A stretch of DNA of 64,000 nt from Hydrogenimonas sp. (GTDB taxonomy: Bacteria; Campylobacterota; Campylobacteria; Campylobacterales; Hydrogenimonadaceae). The position numbers and the translations under genes were made by a program. Below the pieces are notes generated by a model. The model searched no databases. It saw only the letters and a program-made list of their open reading frames with translations, and was not told the origin of the DNA. The first letter of the stretch is position 1, and each line of letters starts with the position of its first letter. Of this stretch, positions 9,542-18,213 are shown in pieces. The stretch spans positions 1,936,001-2,000,000 of the forward strand of contig AP019005.1 in NCBI GenBank assembly GCA_003945285.1. Reading direction: 5' to 3'.

Positions 9542-10658
9542 CGAGAAGCTCTCTGATCATACCGAACAACCTGCGGTACTTTTTGGGTTTGACGGCCGTT
9601 CTCAGTATGACTCTAAGTATCGGCCTCTCAACCGTCGGAGGTCTTATGGCGCCCACCTCGCAGCCTCTGTCGGCAAGCTCTCCCCTTATCCGCATAGCCG
9701 TCGCGATATCGGGCATCTCCACCGGTACGATCATACCGTCCGGTCTTCTTCCCGTCGACTCCTCCACAACGCTTTTGAGCCTCTCGATCCTCTTTCGAAG
9801 GGCTTCTCCCTTCCTGCTTATGTAGCGGAATCCTTCATGCGCCAGCGCTATATCCAGAAGCGAGGGGGCCGTGGCGTATATCAGGGGTTTCGCCCTGTTG
9901 TGCAGATATGAGACGATCTCTTCTGAACCGAGAATGTAGGCCCCGTAGCTGCCGTAGGCTTTACCGAGAGTCCCCATCTTTATATGTCTCTCGTTCGGCT
10001 CTATGCCGTAGTGGTCGAATACACCCAGAAGATCGGGGCCGACCGTACCGCTGCTGTGCGCCTCATCTACGATCATCAGGGCATCGAACCATTCGGCGAT
10101 GTCGAAGAACTCTCTTTTGAGCATGTCGCCCTCCATCGAGTAGACCCCTTCGACCGCTATGATCTTTCGCCCCTTCGCCGCGGACTCTGCCATTTTGGCT
10201 ATGAGATCTTCGGGATCGTTGTGCGAAAAGAGCACCACATCACCCTGAACCAGCCTAGTCGCCACCATTCCGCTTGCGTGGTAGCTCTCGTCTATGAAGA
10301 GGGTGTCGCCTCTTCTTACAAGCGCCTCGATCAGCCCGAGATTGGCCAGAAAACCGCTTCCCGCCACGACTCCAGCTTCGAAACGGTTCGCTTCCGCCAG
10401 CGCCTTTTCGAAATCTTGGTGTATCGGATGGTACCCGCCTACGAAGAGAGATGATTTGGGAGCGTGCCACCCGAAAGAGGCGACCCTTCTGCACGCCTTT
10501 TTCAGAAGCCTCTTTTTGTGTGCGAGCCCCAGGTAGTCGTTGGAGGCCATATCCAGGGCATCCGGATCGGCCGAAACGGGGACGCGGAAGCGGCCGGAGC
10601 GCCTGAGAGCTTCGAGCTCTCTTTCATAGTAGGATCTCACGACGCCCTCTTCAGCCAC
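9534..10658 (-). CDS. bioF: 8-amino-7-oxononanoate synthase-like PLP enzyme
   Basis: An alpha-oxoamine synthase: it condenses an acyl-CoA/ACP with an amino acid, alanine plus pimeloyl thioester in biotin synthesis. The PLP lysine is K233 in MGTLGKAYGSYGAY, and the cofactor-contacting VDEAHSSGTVG (197-207) is present. Length 374 fits BioF. 2-amino-3-ketobutyrate CoA ligase (Kbl) is the close alternative; no threonine dehydrogenase gene is nearby, so BioF is favoured. It overlaps maf by 22 bases and sits upstream of PBP1A, a neighbourhood I recall from Helicobacter. Confidence 0.82.
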   Translation of the reverse strand: MAEEGVVRSYYERELEALRRSGRFRVPVSADPDALDMASNDYLGLAHKKRLLKKACRRVASFGWHAPKSSLFVGGYHPIHQDFEKALAEANRFEAGVVAGSGFLANLGLIEALVRRGDTLFIDESYHASGMVATRLVQGDVVLFSHNDPEDLIAKMAESAAKGRKIIAVEGVYSMEGDMLKREFFDIAEWFDALMIVDEAHSSGTVGPDLLGVFDHYGIEPNERHIKMGTLGKAYGSYGAYILGSEEIVSYLHNRAKPLIYATAPSLLDIALAHEGFRYISRKGEALRKRIERLKSVVEESTGRRPDGMIVPVEMPDIATAMRIRGELADRGCEVGAIRPPTVERPILRVILRTAVKPKKYRRLFGMIRELLDG

Positions 10659-11200
10659 GGCAGCAGCTTCTCCACGGTAAGCCCCATGGCGCAGGACTCA
10701 AACCCTTCGACCGACTCGATATAGCGCTTGCAGAACCCCTCCACCATACATGCACCGGCCTTTCCTCTCCACTCCCCGCTCTCTATATACTTCTCGAGAT
10801 CCTCCTCGTCGAACGGAGCGAAAATGTAGAGTGTCTGCGACAGGTCAAGGAACATCAGCTTCTTCGACTTCAGAGCGGTACAGGTTATGATCGCTACGCG
10901 GCTGCCGCTTTGCATCTTCAGAATCTCTCTCGCCTCTCTCTCGTCGGCAGCTTTTCTCAAAATCTCTCCATGGGCCGTCACTACTGTATCGGCGCAGAGA
11001 ATCGGCAGGTCGAGCCCGAAACGACTCTCGCAGGCCCTCATCTTCCCGACGGTTGCATGGTATACAAAGTGCTCCGGTACCGGGTGGTCGAGTGCGTCTT
11101 CATCGAAATCGCAGCCGACCTGCCTGAAATCGATACCGTAAGACCTCAGAATCTTCGCGCGTGTCTCTGAAGAGGAGCCTAGCAGCAGCATCTGTCTCAA
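10637..11200 (-). CDS. maf: Maf-family nucleotide pyrophosphatase
   Basis: Maf proteins hydrolyse non-canonical or modified nucleoside triphosphates to the monophosphate. The 187 residues show the family start LLLGSSSETRAKIL (residues 5-18, substrate loop with the S-x-x-R pattern), the CADTVV motif (about 69-74, metal-binding Asp) and a C-terminal GLTVEKL. It overlaps the CopD-like gene by 4 bases and bioF by 22. Subfamily (dTTP/UTP or 7-methyl-GTP type) is not assigned. Confidence 0.92.
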   Translation of the reverse strand: MRQMLLLGSSSETRAKILRSYGIDFRQVGCDFDEDALDHPVPEHFVYHATVGKMRACESRFGLDLPILCADTVVTAHGEILRKAADEREAREILKMQSGSRVAIITCTALKSKKLMFLDLSQTLYIFAPFDEEDLEKYIESGEWRGKAGACMVEGFCKRYIESVEGFESCAMGLTVEKLLPWLKRAS

Positions 11201-11688
11201 AAGCCCCTGAGCGCGATTCCGGCAGCAAGCGCGATCAGGCCGAGAAGTATATTGAGAGGAAGCATCATTTTCGCGATCGGCTCCATCGACTTTCTTGCGC
11301 CCGCCAGGTCACCAGAGACGAAAAGCCTCTCCGCCCGGTTTCTAAACCTCACCATAAAGGCGTAGTTCACCGTCATAACGAGCCATATTGCCTCTTTCAT
11401 ATGCACCAGCATCCCCGATCTCGTACCGTCGGCTCCGACGGCGAACCCCATGATGAGTCCAGTTAAAATCAGCAGAACTATGAAAGGGAGAACCAGCCTG
11501 AAGAGGTTTGCGACCATCTCCAGGGTTCTCGCCAGCCTCACCTTCGCATCCTCTATATGCTGCAGGGCCGGATGCACCGCGATCCGCATCGCGATCATCC
11601 CGCCTACCCAGACAATGGCGCCGAGAACATGCAGAAACAGAATGACAAAAGCGTAGTTCGCAAAGAGTTCAACAGCCGTCTCTCTCAT
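11197..11688 (-). CDS. CopD-like four-helix membrane protein
   Basis: The 163 residues contain four predicted membrane helices (about 12-32, 60-82, 95-112 and 138-160). The first carries FLHVLGAIVWVGGM, a pattern of CopD-like and related integral membrane proteins in which the helix-1 His is conserved. Copper transport is not shown and the function is open. It lies 13 bases after alaS and overlaps maf by four bases. Confidence 0.7.
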   Translation of the reverse strand: MRETAVELFANYAFVILFLHVLGAIVWVGGMIAMRIAVHPALQHIEDAKVRLARTLEMVANLFRLVLPFIVLLILTGLIMGFAVGADGTRSGMLVHMKEAIWLVMTVNYAFMVRFRNRAERLFVSGDLAGARKSMEPIAKMMLPLNILLGLIALAAGIALRGF

Positions 11689-11701
11689 CTTTATACCCTC
11701 T

Positions 11702-14272
11702 CTATGAGCCGATACTCTCTTTGAGATACTCCAGGGCCCTCTTTTCGGCCTCGGCTATCTTGGACGGATCTTTTCCGCCCGCCTGGGCAAAGTCGTCGCG
11801 CCCTCCTCCGCCTCCGCCTAGAACCGGTGCTATCTCTTTGACCCATGCACCCGCCTTTACGGGTGTGTTTTTCTGCCCGGCGGCTATCAGCACCTTGTCG
11901 CCTCTCTTCTGGAAAAGCATCACCGCGACACTCTCATGGGCATTTTTCAGATCGTCTATCATCTGCTTGATGTCGCCCCCCTCCACTTCGTCGACGATCA
12001 CCATGACACCGCCGATTTTTTCACTCTTCACTTCGCTCTTTCTGCTCTTTTGCGCCGCCTGAAGCTCCTGTTTCAGCTCTTTTACCTGGCTCTTCAGCTT
12101 CGCGATTCCCTGAAGAGGATCTTTGGCTTTCAGCTCGCTGCCGATCTGCGCAAGTTCGGAACGCATACTTTTGACCGTCTCGTATGCCGCATGGCCGCAG
12201 ACCGCCTCTATACGCCTGACTCCGGCGCTGACACCACTCTCTTTCGTGATGAGAAACACCCCTATTTCGGCCGTGTTGTGCACATGCGTTCCGCCGCAGA
12301 GCTCCACTGAGCTCTCACCGAAGCTGACCACCCGCACCCGCTCTCCGTACTTCTCTCCGAAAAGAGCCATGGCCCCCATCTCTTTGGCCTCATCTATACT
12401 CATCTCCGCCGTCTCGCCCTCTATGCCGCGCTCTACAATCTCGTTGACTCTCTCCTCTATCGCGGCGATCTCTTCGGATGTAAGCGCCTTGGGGTGGCTG
12501 AAGTCGAAACGGAGTCTCTGCGCTTCGACCAGTGAACCGGCCTGGGTGACGTGCTCTCCGAGAATCTCGCGCAGTACGCTGTGCAGAAGGTGCGTAGCGC
12601 TGTGATGTTTGGCTATCTCACGTCGGGAGTTGTCGACGACGGCCTCTACCGTATCGTTTTCGCAGAGTTTTCTCTCCGCTCTAACTTCGCTCAGATTGAG
12701 ATCGAAAAACTTCTTAGTATAGAGCACATCCGCAACCCTCTCTCCTTCATCGGCCGATTTGAGCTCGCCGACATCGCCCGTCTGTCCTCCGCTCTCCGCG
12801 TAGAAGGGTGTGATATCCAACAGCACCCACCCCTTCTGTCCCGGCTCGAGACACTTCACCCTGGCGAAACTCTCGTTCAAAAGTGCGAGAATTTGACTAC
12901 GTGAGCCGAGATTGTCGTACCCTATGAAGCTGTTTTTGCCGAACTCCTGCAGAAGCTCTTTGAAGTCTCCCTCCACCGAGGCGTCGCCGCTCCCTTTCCA
13001 GGCCGCCTTGGCGCGCATCCGCTGTTCGCTCATCAGGCGCTCGAACTCCGCTATGTCGACCTCAATGCCCCTCTCTTTGAGCATATCCTGCGTAAGATCG
13101 AGGGGAAAGCCGTATGTGTCGTATAGCTTGAAAGCCACTGCACCGCTGAAGAGTCTTTTCGTATTCTTCAGCTCCTTTTCGAAAAGCTCTATTCCCGCCG
13201 CTATTGTGACGAAAAAGCGCTCCTCTTCGAGCTGCATCAGCTGCTTTACACTCTCTTTTTTCTCCTGCAGGTAGGTGTAGTGGCCGCCCATTATTTCGAC
13301 GAGAACGTCGACAAGCCTGTACATGAAAGGCTCTCTTAACCCGAGCATATATCCGTGGCGTACGGCACGGCGCAGTATCCGGCGCAGAACGTAGCCGCGC
13401 CCTTCGTTGGAGAAGTTGACCCCCTGCGCAAGCAGGAAGGTGGTCGAGCGCAGATGGTCGGCTATGACCCTGTAGCTCGCACCGCTTTCGTACTCGTACT
13501 CTCTGCCGACAAGCTCCTCTACCGCCCTGATAATCGGCATGAAGAGCTCGGTATCGTAGTTGCTGAGTTTCCCCTCTTTCACGGCGACTACACGCTCGAG
13601 CCCCATGCCGGTATCTATGGAGGGCTTTGGAAGCGGATTGAGGTTCCCCTCCCTGTCCCGCTCATACTGCATGAACACGAGATTCCAGATCTCCAGAAAC
13701 CTGTCGCCGTCTCCGCCAAGATAGTCCTCGGGGCCGCTGAAGTGCTCCTCTCCCTGGTCGTAGAATATCTCGCTGCAGGGGCCGCAGGGGCCAGTATCGC
13801 CCATCTGCCAGAAGTTATCCTTGTCGCCCATCCTGAAGATTCTATCGCGCTCTATATACTTCGCCCAGATCTCCTCCGCCTCGTCATCGCTCTCATGCAC
13901 CGTCACCCACAGCTTCTCCCTGGGCAGCTCCAGAACCTCCGTAACGAACTCCCACGCATAGGCGATCGCATCCTCCTTGAAGTAATCGCCGAAGCTGAAG
14001 TTGCCCAGCATCTCGAAAAAGGTGTGGTGCCTGGCCGTGTGGCCGACATTCTCCAGATCGTTGTGCTTGCCGCCGGCTCTTATGCAGGTCTGGCAGCTTG
14101 CGGCCCTCGGAGGATTCGGGGCCGGAACCTCGCCGGTGAAGATGTTTTTGAAAGGGACCATACCGGCATTTGTAAATAGCAGCGTCGGATCGTCCGGTAC
14201 CAGGGGCGAACTCTCGTATATCTTATGCCCCTTCGACGCGAAGTAGTCCAGAAAAGCCTGTCTGATATCCAT
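11702..14272 (-). CDS. alaS: Alanyl-tRNA synthetase
   Basis: Charges tRNA-Ala and edits mischarged serine or glycine. The 856 residues are full length. The catalytic core starts [20 protein letters not shown], with [10 protein letters not shown] and [21 protein letters not shown]. The editing domain has the metal-binding HHSATHLLH and later CGGTHV, and the C-Ala domain ends with the Gly-rich [15 protein letters not shown]. First gene of a tight run that continues through the CopD-like gene, maf, bioF, the ATPase and PBP1A. Confidence 0.98.
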   Translation of the reverse strand: MDIRQAFLDYFASKGHKIYESSPLVPDDPTLLFTNAGMVPFKNIFTGEVPAPNPPRAASCQTCIRAGGKHNDLENVGHTARHHTFFEMLGNFSFGDYFKEDAIAYAWEFVTEVLELPREKLWVTVHESDDEAEEIWAKYIERDRIFRMGDKDNFWQMGDTGPCGPCSEIFYDQGEEHFSGPEDYLGGDGDRFLEIWNLVFMQYERDREGNLNPLPKPSIDTGMGLERVVAVKEGKLSNYDTELFMPIIRAVEELVGREYEYESGASYRVIADHLRSTTFLLAQGVNFSNEGRGYVLRRILRRAVRHGYMLGLREPFMYRLVDVLVEIMGGHYTYLQEKKESVKQLMQLEEERFFVTIAAGIELFEKELKNTKRLFSGAVAFKLYDTYGFPLDLTQDMLKERGIEVDIAEFERLMSEQRMRAKAAWKGSGDASVEGDFKELLQEFGKNSFIGYDNLGSRSQILALLNESFARVKCLEPGQKGWVLLDITPFYAESGGQTGDVGELKSADEGERVADVLYTKKFFDLNLSEVRAERKLCENDTVEAVVDNSRREIAKHHSATHLLHSVLREILGEHVTQAGSLVEAQRLRFDFSHPKALTSEEIAAIEERVNEIVERGIEGETAEMSIDEAKEMGAMALFGEKYGERVRVVSFGESSVELCGGTHVHNTAEIGVFLITKESGVSAGVRRIEAVCGHAAYETVKSMRSELAQIGSELKAKDPLQGIAKLKSQVKELKQELQAAQKSRKSEVKSEKIGGVMVIVDEVEGGDIKQMIDDLKNAHESVAVMLFQKRGDKVLIAAGQKNTPVKAGAWVKEIAPVLGGGGGGRDDFAQAGGKDPSKIAEAEKRALEYLKESIGS

Positions 14273-14425
14273 AGTCTTTAGAACCTTGTAATAAAATTGT
14301 TCCGATTTTATCCAAATTCTTTTGAAATATCGGTAATGGCCGAAAAGTTAATCAACCCGATAGAGTCGATAATGAATTCTGAAAGCTAAAACCTCCCTTT
14401 AAAAATAAAATCTGCTTTCTTTGTC

Positions 14426-14431
14426 TATAAT
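14426..14431 (+). promoter_or_regulatory. -10 element upstream of the FTR-rhodanese gene
   Basis: A perfect TATAAT in an AT-rich stretch, typical of Campylobacterota sigma-70 promoters, which often lack a clear -35. It predicts a start near 14438 and a leader of about 85 nt. Confidence 0.6.
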
Positions 14432-14469
14432 CTCAGCTTAAAATACCGATATGTATCGTCATAAGATAC

Positions 14470-14490
14470 GGCAGAGCCGAAGGCTTTGCC
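14470..14490 (+). promoter_or_regulatory. Leader hairpin before the FTR-rhodanese gene
   Basis: GGCAGAGCC-GAA-GGCTTTGCC forms a 9-bp stem with one G-T pair and a 3-nt loop, about 32 bases before the start codon. No U-run follows, so it is not a classic terminator. It may affect translation or transcript stability. Confidence 0.4.
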
Positions 14491-14522
14491 GAATATATAC
14501 AACACCAACCGGGAGAAATCAA

Positions 14523-15257
14523 ATGAATGAGATAGATATAGAGTCACCGGAGTTTCAGGCGGAGCTTGAAAAGACCTGGAAATTCGTCGAAAAGGTTAAC
14601 AGGCAGTTCGGCTTTGTCCAGAACCCAGACGCGGAGATCAACGAAGGGGTGGCTATGGGGCTTGCCAGGAACAGGATGATCTACGGCAAGCGCTACTGCC
14701 CCTGCTTCATGGTCATAGGGGAGACCCCCGAAGAGAGAAAGGCGGCCGACAACCGGATATGCCCGTGCAAGCCGGCACTGGAAAAGGAGATTCCGGAACA
14801 GGGTTACTGCCACTGCGGAATCTTCTGTACCCCTGAATATGCCGAAAAACATGCTGTCGAAGAGTCGCTGGAGGAGGCTGTACACCTGCACTCAAGAGGT
14901 TTGACGCAGGAAGAGGCGGAACTGCTTCTTTGCAAGGAGCAGCTTGACGGGGAGGAACTGGAAGCGCTTCTGGAAGCGAGAGATCTGGGAATGGTGAAGT
15001 TCGAGCTGATAGATGTAAGGGAGCCGATGGAGTACCGTATGGGGCACATAAAGGGTGCGGATGAGCTATGGCCCACATCGCAGTTCTACGACTGGTTCGG
15101 AAAGATTCAGGGTAAAAAAGATGACCGGCTAATACTCTACTGCCACACCGGAAGCCGCAGCTACCAGATACAGCATGTCATGAAGGCGCAGGGTTTCAAG
15201 CATGTAGGAAACCTGATGAGGGGCATCGTCTCCTACGACGGAGAGATAGTACGCTGA
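14523..15257 (+). CDS. Ferredoxin-thioredoxin reductase catalytic domain fused to rhodanese
   Basis: The first half (about residues 10-105) carries the cysteine set of FTR catalytic chains: CPC (59-61), CPC (80-82), CHC (96-98) and C102, which in that family hold a [4Fe-4S] cluster beside a redox disulfide. The second half (about 155-244) is a rhodanese fold with active Cys C207 in LYCHTGSRS, expected to carry persulfide. Spacings between the FTR motifs (18 and 13 residues) are longer than the plant pattern. The start is set by GGGAG 8 bases before ATG; an upstream in-frame ATG lacks a ribosome-binding site. A role in thiol/sulfur redox transfer from ferredoxin is an inference. Confidence 0.83.
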   Translation: MNEIDIESPEFQAELEKTWKFVEKVNRQFGFVQNPDAEINEGVAMGLARNRMIYGKRYCPCFMVIGETPEERKAADNRICPCKPALEKEIPEQGYCHCGIFCTPEYAEKHAVEESLEEAVHLHSRGLTQEEAELLLCKEQLDGEELEALLEARDLGMVKFELIDVREPMEYRMGHIKGADELWPTSQFYDWFGKIQGKKDDRLILYCHTGSRSYQIQHVMKAQGFKHVGNLMRGIVSYDGEIVR

Positions 15258-15300
15258 TGATTCGGCCTTAGCCGCGGCTTACCCATTTCGGCAAGAGGGT

Positions 15301-15591
15301 TCAACCCCTTTTTCTATCTTCTATCAGTTTCAGCACCCCGTCTATCGCCTCTACAAGAATCGGGGAGAAGTAGGAGAGAGTCTGCGGATTCGCCGCCTCG
15401 GCAAGAAGCAAGAGTGCCGCATGCTTCAATTGATCCTTCTCCCCGGCACCCAAAAGAGGAGAGATATCTATACCCGGGTCGCTCATGCGGAGCCTCTCTC
15501 TTGCCTCTTCGGGAGTCAGCCTCTTCGGATAGTAGCCGCCGCGGCTGATCGCTTCGAAACGCTCTCTCGCCTCTTTCAGTTCATCATCCAT
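15301..15591 (-). CDS. Small soluble protein of unknown function
   Basis: I do not recognise this 96-residue protein. It is charged at the N-terminus (DDELKEARERFEAI), contains PKRLTPEEARERLRMSDPG, and a helical, leucine-rich second half (HAALLLLAEAANPQTLSYFSPILVEAIDGVLKLI). No signal peptide or cysteine is present. It overlaps the upstream membrane-protein gene by 8 bases. Together with that gene and the YqjD-like gene it forms a three-gene unit, which suggests an accessory role at the membrane. Confidence 0.7.
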   Translation of the reverse strand: MDDELKEARERFEAISRGGYYPKRLTPEEARERLRMSDPGIDISPLLGAGEKDQLKHAALLLLAEAANPQTLSYFSPILVEAIDGVLKLIEDRKRG

Positions 15592-15919
15592 CGCCGCTCC
15601 TCAGTTTCGAGGCCAACATTGCGAAAACCGATGCGAAAACAAGCAGCAGGCCGCCGGCTGCGAAGGGTGCGGCCGTTTCGGAAAGGTATAGTGCGAACCA
15701 GTTGTAAAAACCCCATGCGAAAAAGCCCAGCGCACCTATGACGGCGGCTGCGGCGGCCGCTATCCAGGCGGCCATCCACCCGTTTTTGAAAAGAGACTCC
15801 TTGAAAGCCTCTCTCTGCCGCTTCATGAAGTTCTCGGCCGACTCCTGAAGCGCTCTGCTCTCAGCTTCTGCAAGATCGAGAATGGCGATGATAAAGTCGG
15901 ATATCGTAACCTTTGCCAT
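15584..15919 (-). CDS. Two-helix membrane protein, holin/YqjE-like
   Basis: The 111 residues consist of an amphipathic helical N-terminus (about 1-45, rich in Glu, Lys and Arg) and two alanine-rich membrane helices (about 48-72 and 80-103). This organisation, next to a YqjD/ElaB-type gene, resembles the YqjD-YqjE stress-protein pair of enterobacteria. The match is structural and positional only. Its start overlaps the YqjD-like stop by one base. Confidence 0.65.
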   Translation of the reverse strand: MAKVTISDFIIAILDLAEAESRALQESAENFMKRQREAFKESLFKNGWMAAWIAAAAAAVIGALGFFAWGFYNWFALYLSETAAPFAAGGLLLVFASVFAMLASKLRSGDG

Positions 15920-16236
15920 CAGCTCTTTCCGCCCAGCACCCTGCCCAGCAGAAATCCGATCCCGGCAGCCACCAAAAGCGTCCCGGCGGGGTGTTTCTGC
16001 TGCTGATCCTTTATCGCCTCGAGAATCTCTTCGCTCTTGGCCCCGGCCTCTTTCAACTGCTCGAGCTGCTCCTTCGGAATCTGCGAAAGAATCTGCTCTT
16101 TTATATCTTCAGCGGAGCTCTTTATCTTCTCTTCGCCTATCCTGCCGAGTGTCTGCGTGAGCTTGGAGAGGTCGTTTTTAAGCGCCTCTATCTCCTTTTT
16201 CAGCTCATCTATCTGTGCCGATTCGTTTTTTGTCAT
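15919..16236 (-). CDS. YqjD/ElaB-like inner-membrane stress protein
   Basis: A 105-residue protein with a long coiled coil (about residues 5-75, pattern IDELKKEIEALKNDLSKL) and a C-terminal anchor HPAGTLLVAAGIGFLLGRVLGG, the typical tail of DUF883 (YqjD, ElaB) proteins. In E. coli these are membrane-bound, stationary-phase proteins that can bind ribosomes. The start at MTKNES is chosen because GGAGGG lies 6 bases before it; 20 further in-frame residues upstream have no ribosome-binding site. Confidence 0.75.
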   Translation of the reverse strand: MTKNESAQIDELKKEIEALKNDLSKLTQTLGRIGEEKIKSSAEDIKEQILSQIPKEQLEQLKEAGAKSEEILEAIKDQQQKHPAGTLLVAAGIGFLLGRVLGGKS

Positions 16237-16319
16237 AATACCCTCCTTCGGTTGGGTTGTTATATTATAACTCAAACAGGTAAACAAATGGTGCAAGGAG
16301 GACCGGACTGAGAGGGTCT

Positions 16320-17330
16320 CTATCGTTTTCCCAGCAGAGACTCCGCAATTGCGGCCGCTCCGCCGGGCTTTATGGCATCGGAGAGTCTTTCGCTGACACC
16401 CCTTATGTCGCTTCCGATTATCTCCGGGAGCATTTCGGGGCTGAGTTCACTCTCCCTGACCAACCAGCAGGCAGATCTGCTCTTCAGAAAGAGGGCGTTT
16501 TTGTACTGGTGGTCTCCTGCGGCGTAAGGGTAGGGGACGAAGAGCGCCGGAATACGGTTGGCGGCAAGCTCCCAAAGAGTCCCGGCACCGGCACGGCTGA
16601 CCGCAAAGTCGGCGGAGGCTATCTTTTCATGAAGTTTTTCGGTGAAATCGAAAACATCCGCTTCGATCCCCGCCTCTTCGTAACCCTTTTTGACCCGTTC
16701 AAAATCGGCACCGCCGGTCTGATGGATGATCGATACTCCCATACCCGCGAGTTCCGGGGCGACCGAGAGGGCGAAGTCGTTTATGGCCCTCGCCCCCTGG
16801 CTGCCTCCCAGGAAAATCACCCTCTTCACCCCGCTGCGCACCCGGGCACTCTCGAAAAAAACCTCCGATACCGGATAGTCAACCAGAGTCTCGCCGTATG
16901 AAGTGAAAAACCGCTTTGCAAAAGGCTTCAAAAGCCGGTTCAACCGTCCGCTGACGGCGTTTTGCTCATGTATATAGAGAGGAGTACCCAGGGTAAGAGC
17001 GGCAAAAGCCGCGGGCGCCGCGGAGTAGCCGCCGACACTGAGCAGAGCCTCTATATCACGGCTCTTCATGAAACTACGCGCCTCGCGGGCAGACTTTAGA
17101 AGCTGAAAGATCGAAGCGGCTTTGGCGACCCCCCTCTTGTTGACGACCCCGGCGGATTTCAGAAAGAGCTTCTCTTCGAAATCCCCGTCACCGCCGAACC
17201 AGGCCATATCCTGCCCGCTTACAGAGCCGATGTAGTAAACCTCGGCTCCCCTCTTTACAAGCTCCTCCTTAACCGCACGCACAATGGATAGATGCCCGCC
17301 GGTACCGCCGCCCGTAAGCAAGACTCTCAT
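16320..17330 (-). CDS. murG: MurG, lipid I to lipid II GlcNAc transferase
   Basis: Adds GlcNAc to undecaprenyl-pyrophosphoryl-MurNAc-pentapeptide at the cytoplasmic face of the membrane. The 336 residues have the first G-loop TGGGTGGHLS (6-15), the HEQN segment YIHEQNAVSGRLNR, the second G-loop GGSQGARAIN and the UDP-GlcNAc-binding GAGTLWELAANRIPALFVPYPYA. It lies in the same minus-strand run as dut and ftsW, its usual cell-wall partner. Confidence 0.96.
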   Translation of the reverse strand: MRVLLTGGGTGGHLSIVRAVKEELVKRGAEVYYIGSVSGQDMAWFGGDGDFEEKLFLKSAGVVNKRGVAKAASIFQLLKSAREARSFMKSRDIEALLSVGGYSAAPAAFAALTLGTPLYIHEQNAVSGRLNRLLKPFAKRFFTSYGETLVDYPVSEVFFESARVRSGVKRVIFLGGSQGARAINDFALSVAPELAGMGVSIIHQTGGADFERVKKGYEEAGIEADVFDFTEKLHEKIASADFAVSRAGAGTLWELAANRIPALFVPYPYAAGDHQYKNALFLKSRSACWLVRESELSPEMLPEIIGSDIRGVSERLSDAIKPGGAAAIAESLLGKR

Positions 17331-17379
17331 CTATCACGCCTCCGGCAAACAGAACGGCAGCGGCCCCGCCGCACCGGCA

Positions 17380-17455
17380 CATCTTTAGCTTCGCTCACCG
17401 ACAACCCAAATCCCAAATCCAACTCCTAACTCCTCACTACCTACTACCTACTAAA
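17380..17455. repeat. Short C/A/T-rich direct repeats between dut and murG
   Basis: The gap ahead of murG holds stacked near-repeats: CCCAAATCCCAAATCC, then AACTCCTAACTCCT, then ACTACCTACTACCTACTA. Units of 6-7 bases repeat two to three times each with a strong strand bias (almost no G on the plus strand). No gene or promoter motif is recognised. Replication slippage is a plausible origin. Confidence 0.5.
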
Positions 17456-18144
17456 GAATACCTCTCCCCAAGCCTCCGTAGAAGCTCCTCATAGGTAATA
17501 TCCGGGTTTTCGGCCAGAATCTCCTGCATGACGACATTGTCCTCTTTTCGGTTCCATATCTTTTTGTAGGTACCCTCTTTGTAGCCGTGCATCTGCCTGA
17601 ACTGGTTTAGAGCGTTTTTGCCTATATAGAGGCGGTAGAGATCATCGAAGCTCAGTCCGACCGCATCCACGCACTCCCAGAACTGCTCCAGCAGCTCCCT
17701 TCGGTAGGCCTCGTCATCAGTCTTTATCAGTGCGAGCGCCATGAAGTTCTCGAACGGCTCCAGCAGCTCCTCTATGCGGGCATTGTCCGACTCGCTCCAG
17801 CTTTTCGGAAGTTTTACGGCGCTCATCTTCATCATCTCCAGAGCCAGCTTCGCCGCCTCGTCCGGGTCTTGAAAACGGAGAATATAACTCATGACGAAGT
17901 GCCAGATATCGACCATCTCCACCTTTATATTCTCCAGATCTATCCCTCCGGAGATGTTTTTCCAGTGTTTCCAGCTGAAACTGTCAATCAGTTCGGCCGT
18001 CTCCATAACCATGCACCGCTTCCAGTTTATCAGCTTGCCCTGCTTCGTTACACCTTCGCGCCACTTTGGACCGTTTGTATCGTCGTTGAGCCTGTTTTGA
18101 AGCCTGAACATCTCTAACATCTTTTCAACTCTATCTTTCTGCAC
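17437..18144 (-). CDS. dut: Dimeric dUTP diphosphatase
   Basis: Hydrolyses dUTP to dUMP and keeps uracil out of DNA. It belongs to the all-alpha dimeric family used by Campylobacterota, not the trimeric beta type. Metal-binding motifs are E48-x-x-E51 (METAELIDSFSWKHWK) and E76-x-x-D79 (VEMVDIWHF). The 235-residue length fits. Translation starts at GTG, with GGAGATATA just upstream. It may act together with the uracil-DNA glycosylase encoded at 28282-29001. Confidence 0.93.
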   Translation of the reverse strand: MQKDRVEKMLEMFRLQNRLNDDTNGPKWREGVTKQGKLINWKRCMVMETAELIDSFSWKHWKNISGGIDLENIKVEMVDIWHFVMSYILRFQDPDEAAKLALEMMKMSAVKLPKSWSESDNARIEELLEPFENFMALALIKTDDEAYRRELLEQFWECVDAVGLSFDDLYRLYIGKNALNQFRQMHGYKEGTYKKIWNRKEDNVVMQEILAENPDITYEELLRRLGERYSLVGSR

Positions 18145-18213
18145 TATATCTCCTGCTTATATGGTTTTGCCCAATGCCGCGCCGTCTGCGCGGCACCCAC
18201 AGTCCCGTTTTCG

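Noticed and set aside
13355..14179. 274-codon open frame on the plus strand
   Set aside because: It is antisense to alaS; no start signal or recognisable domain.
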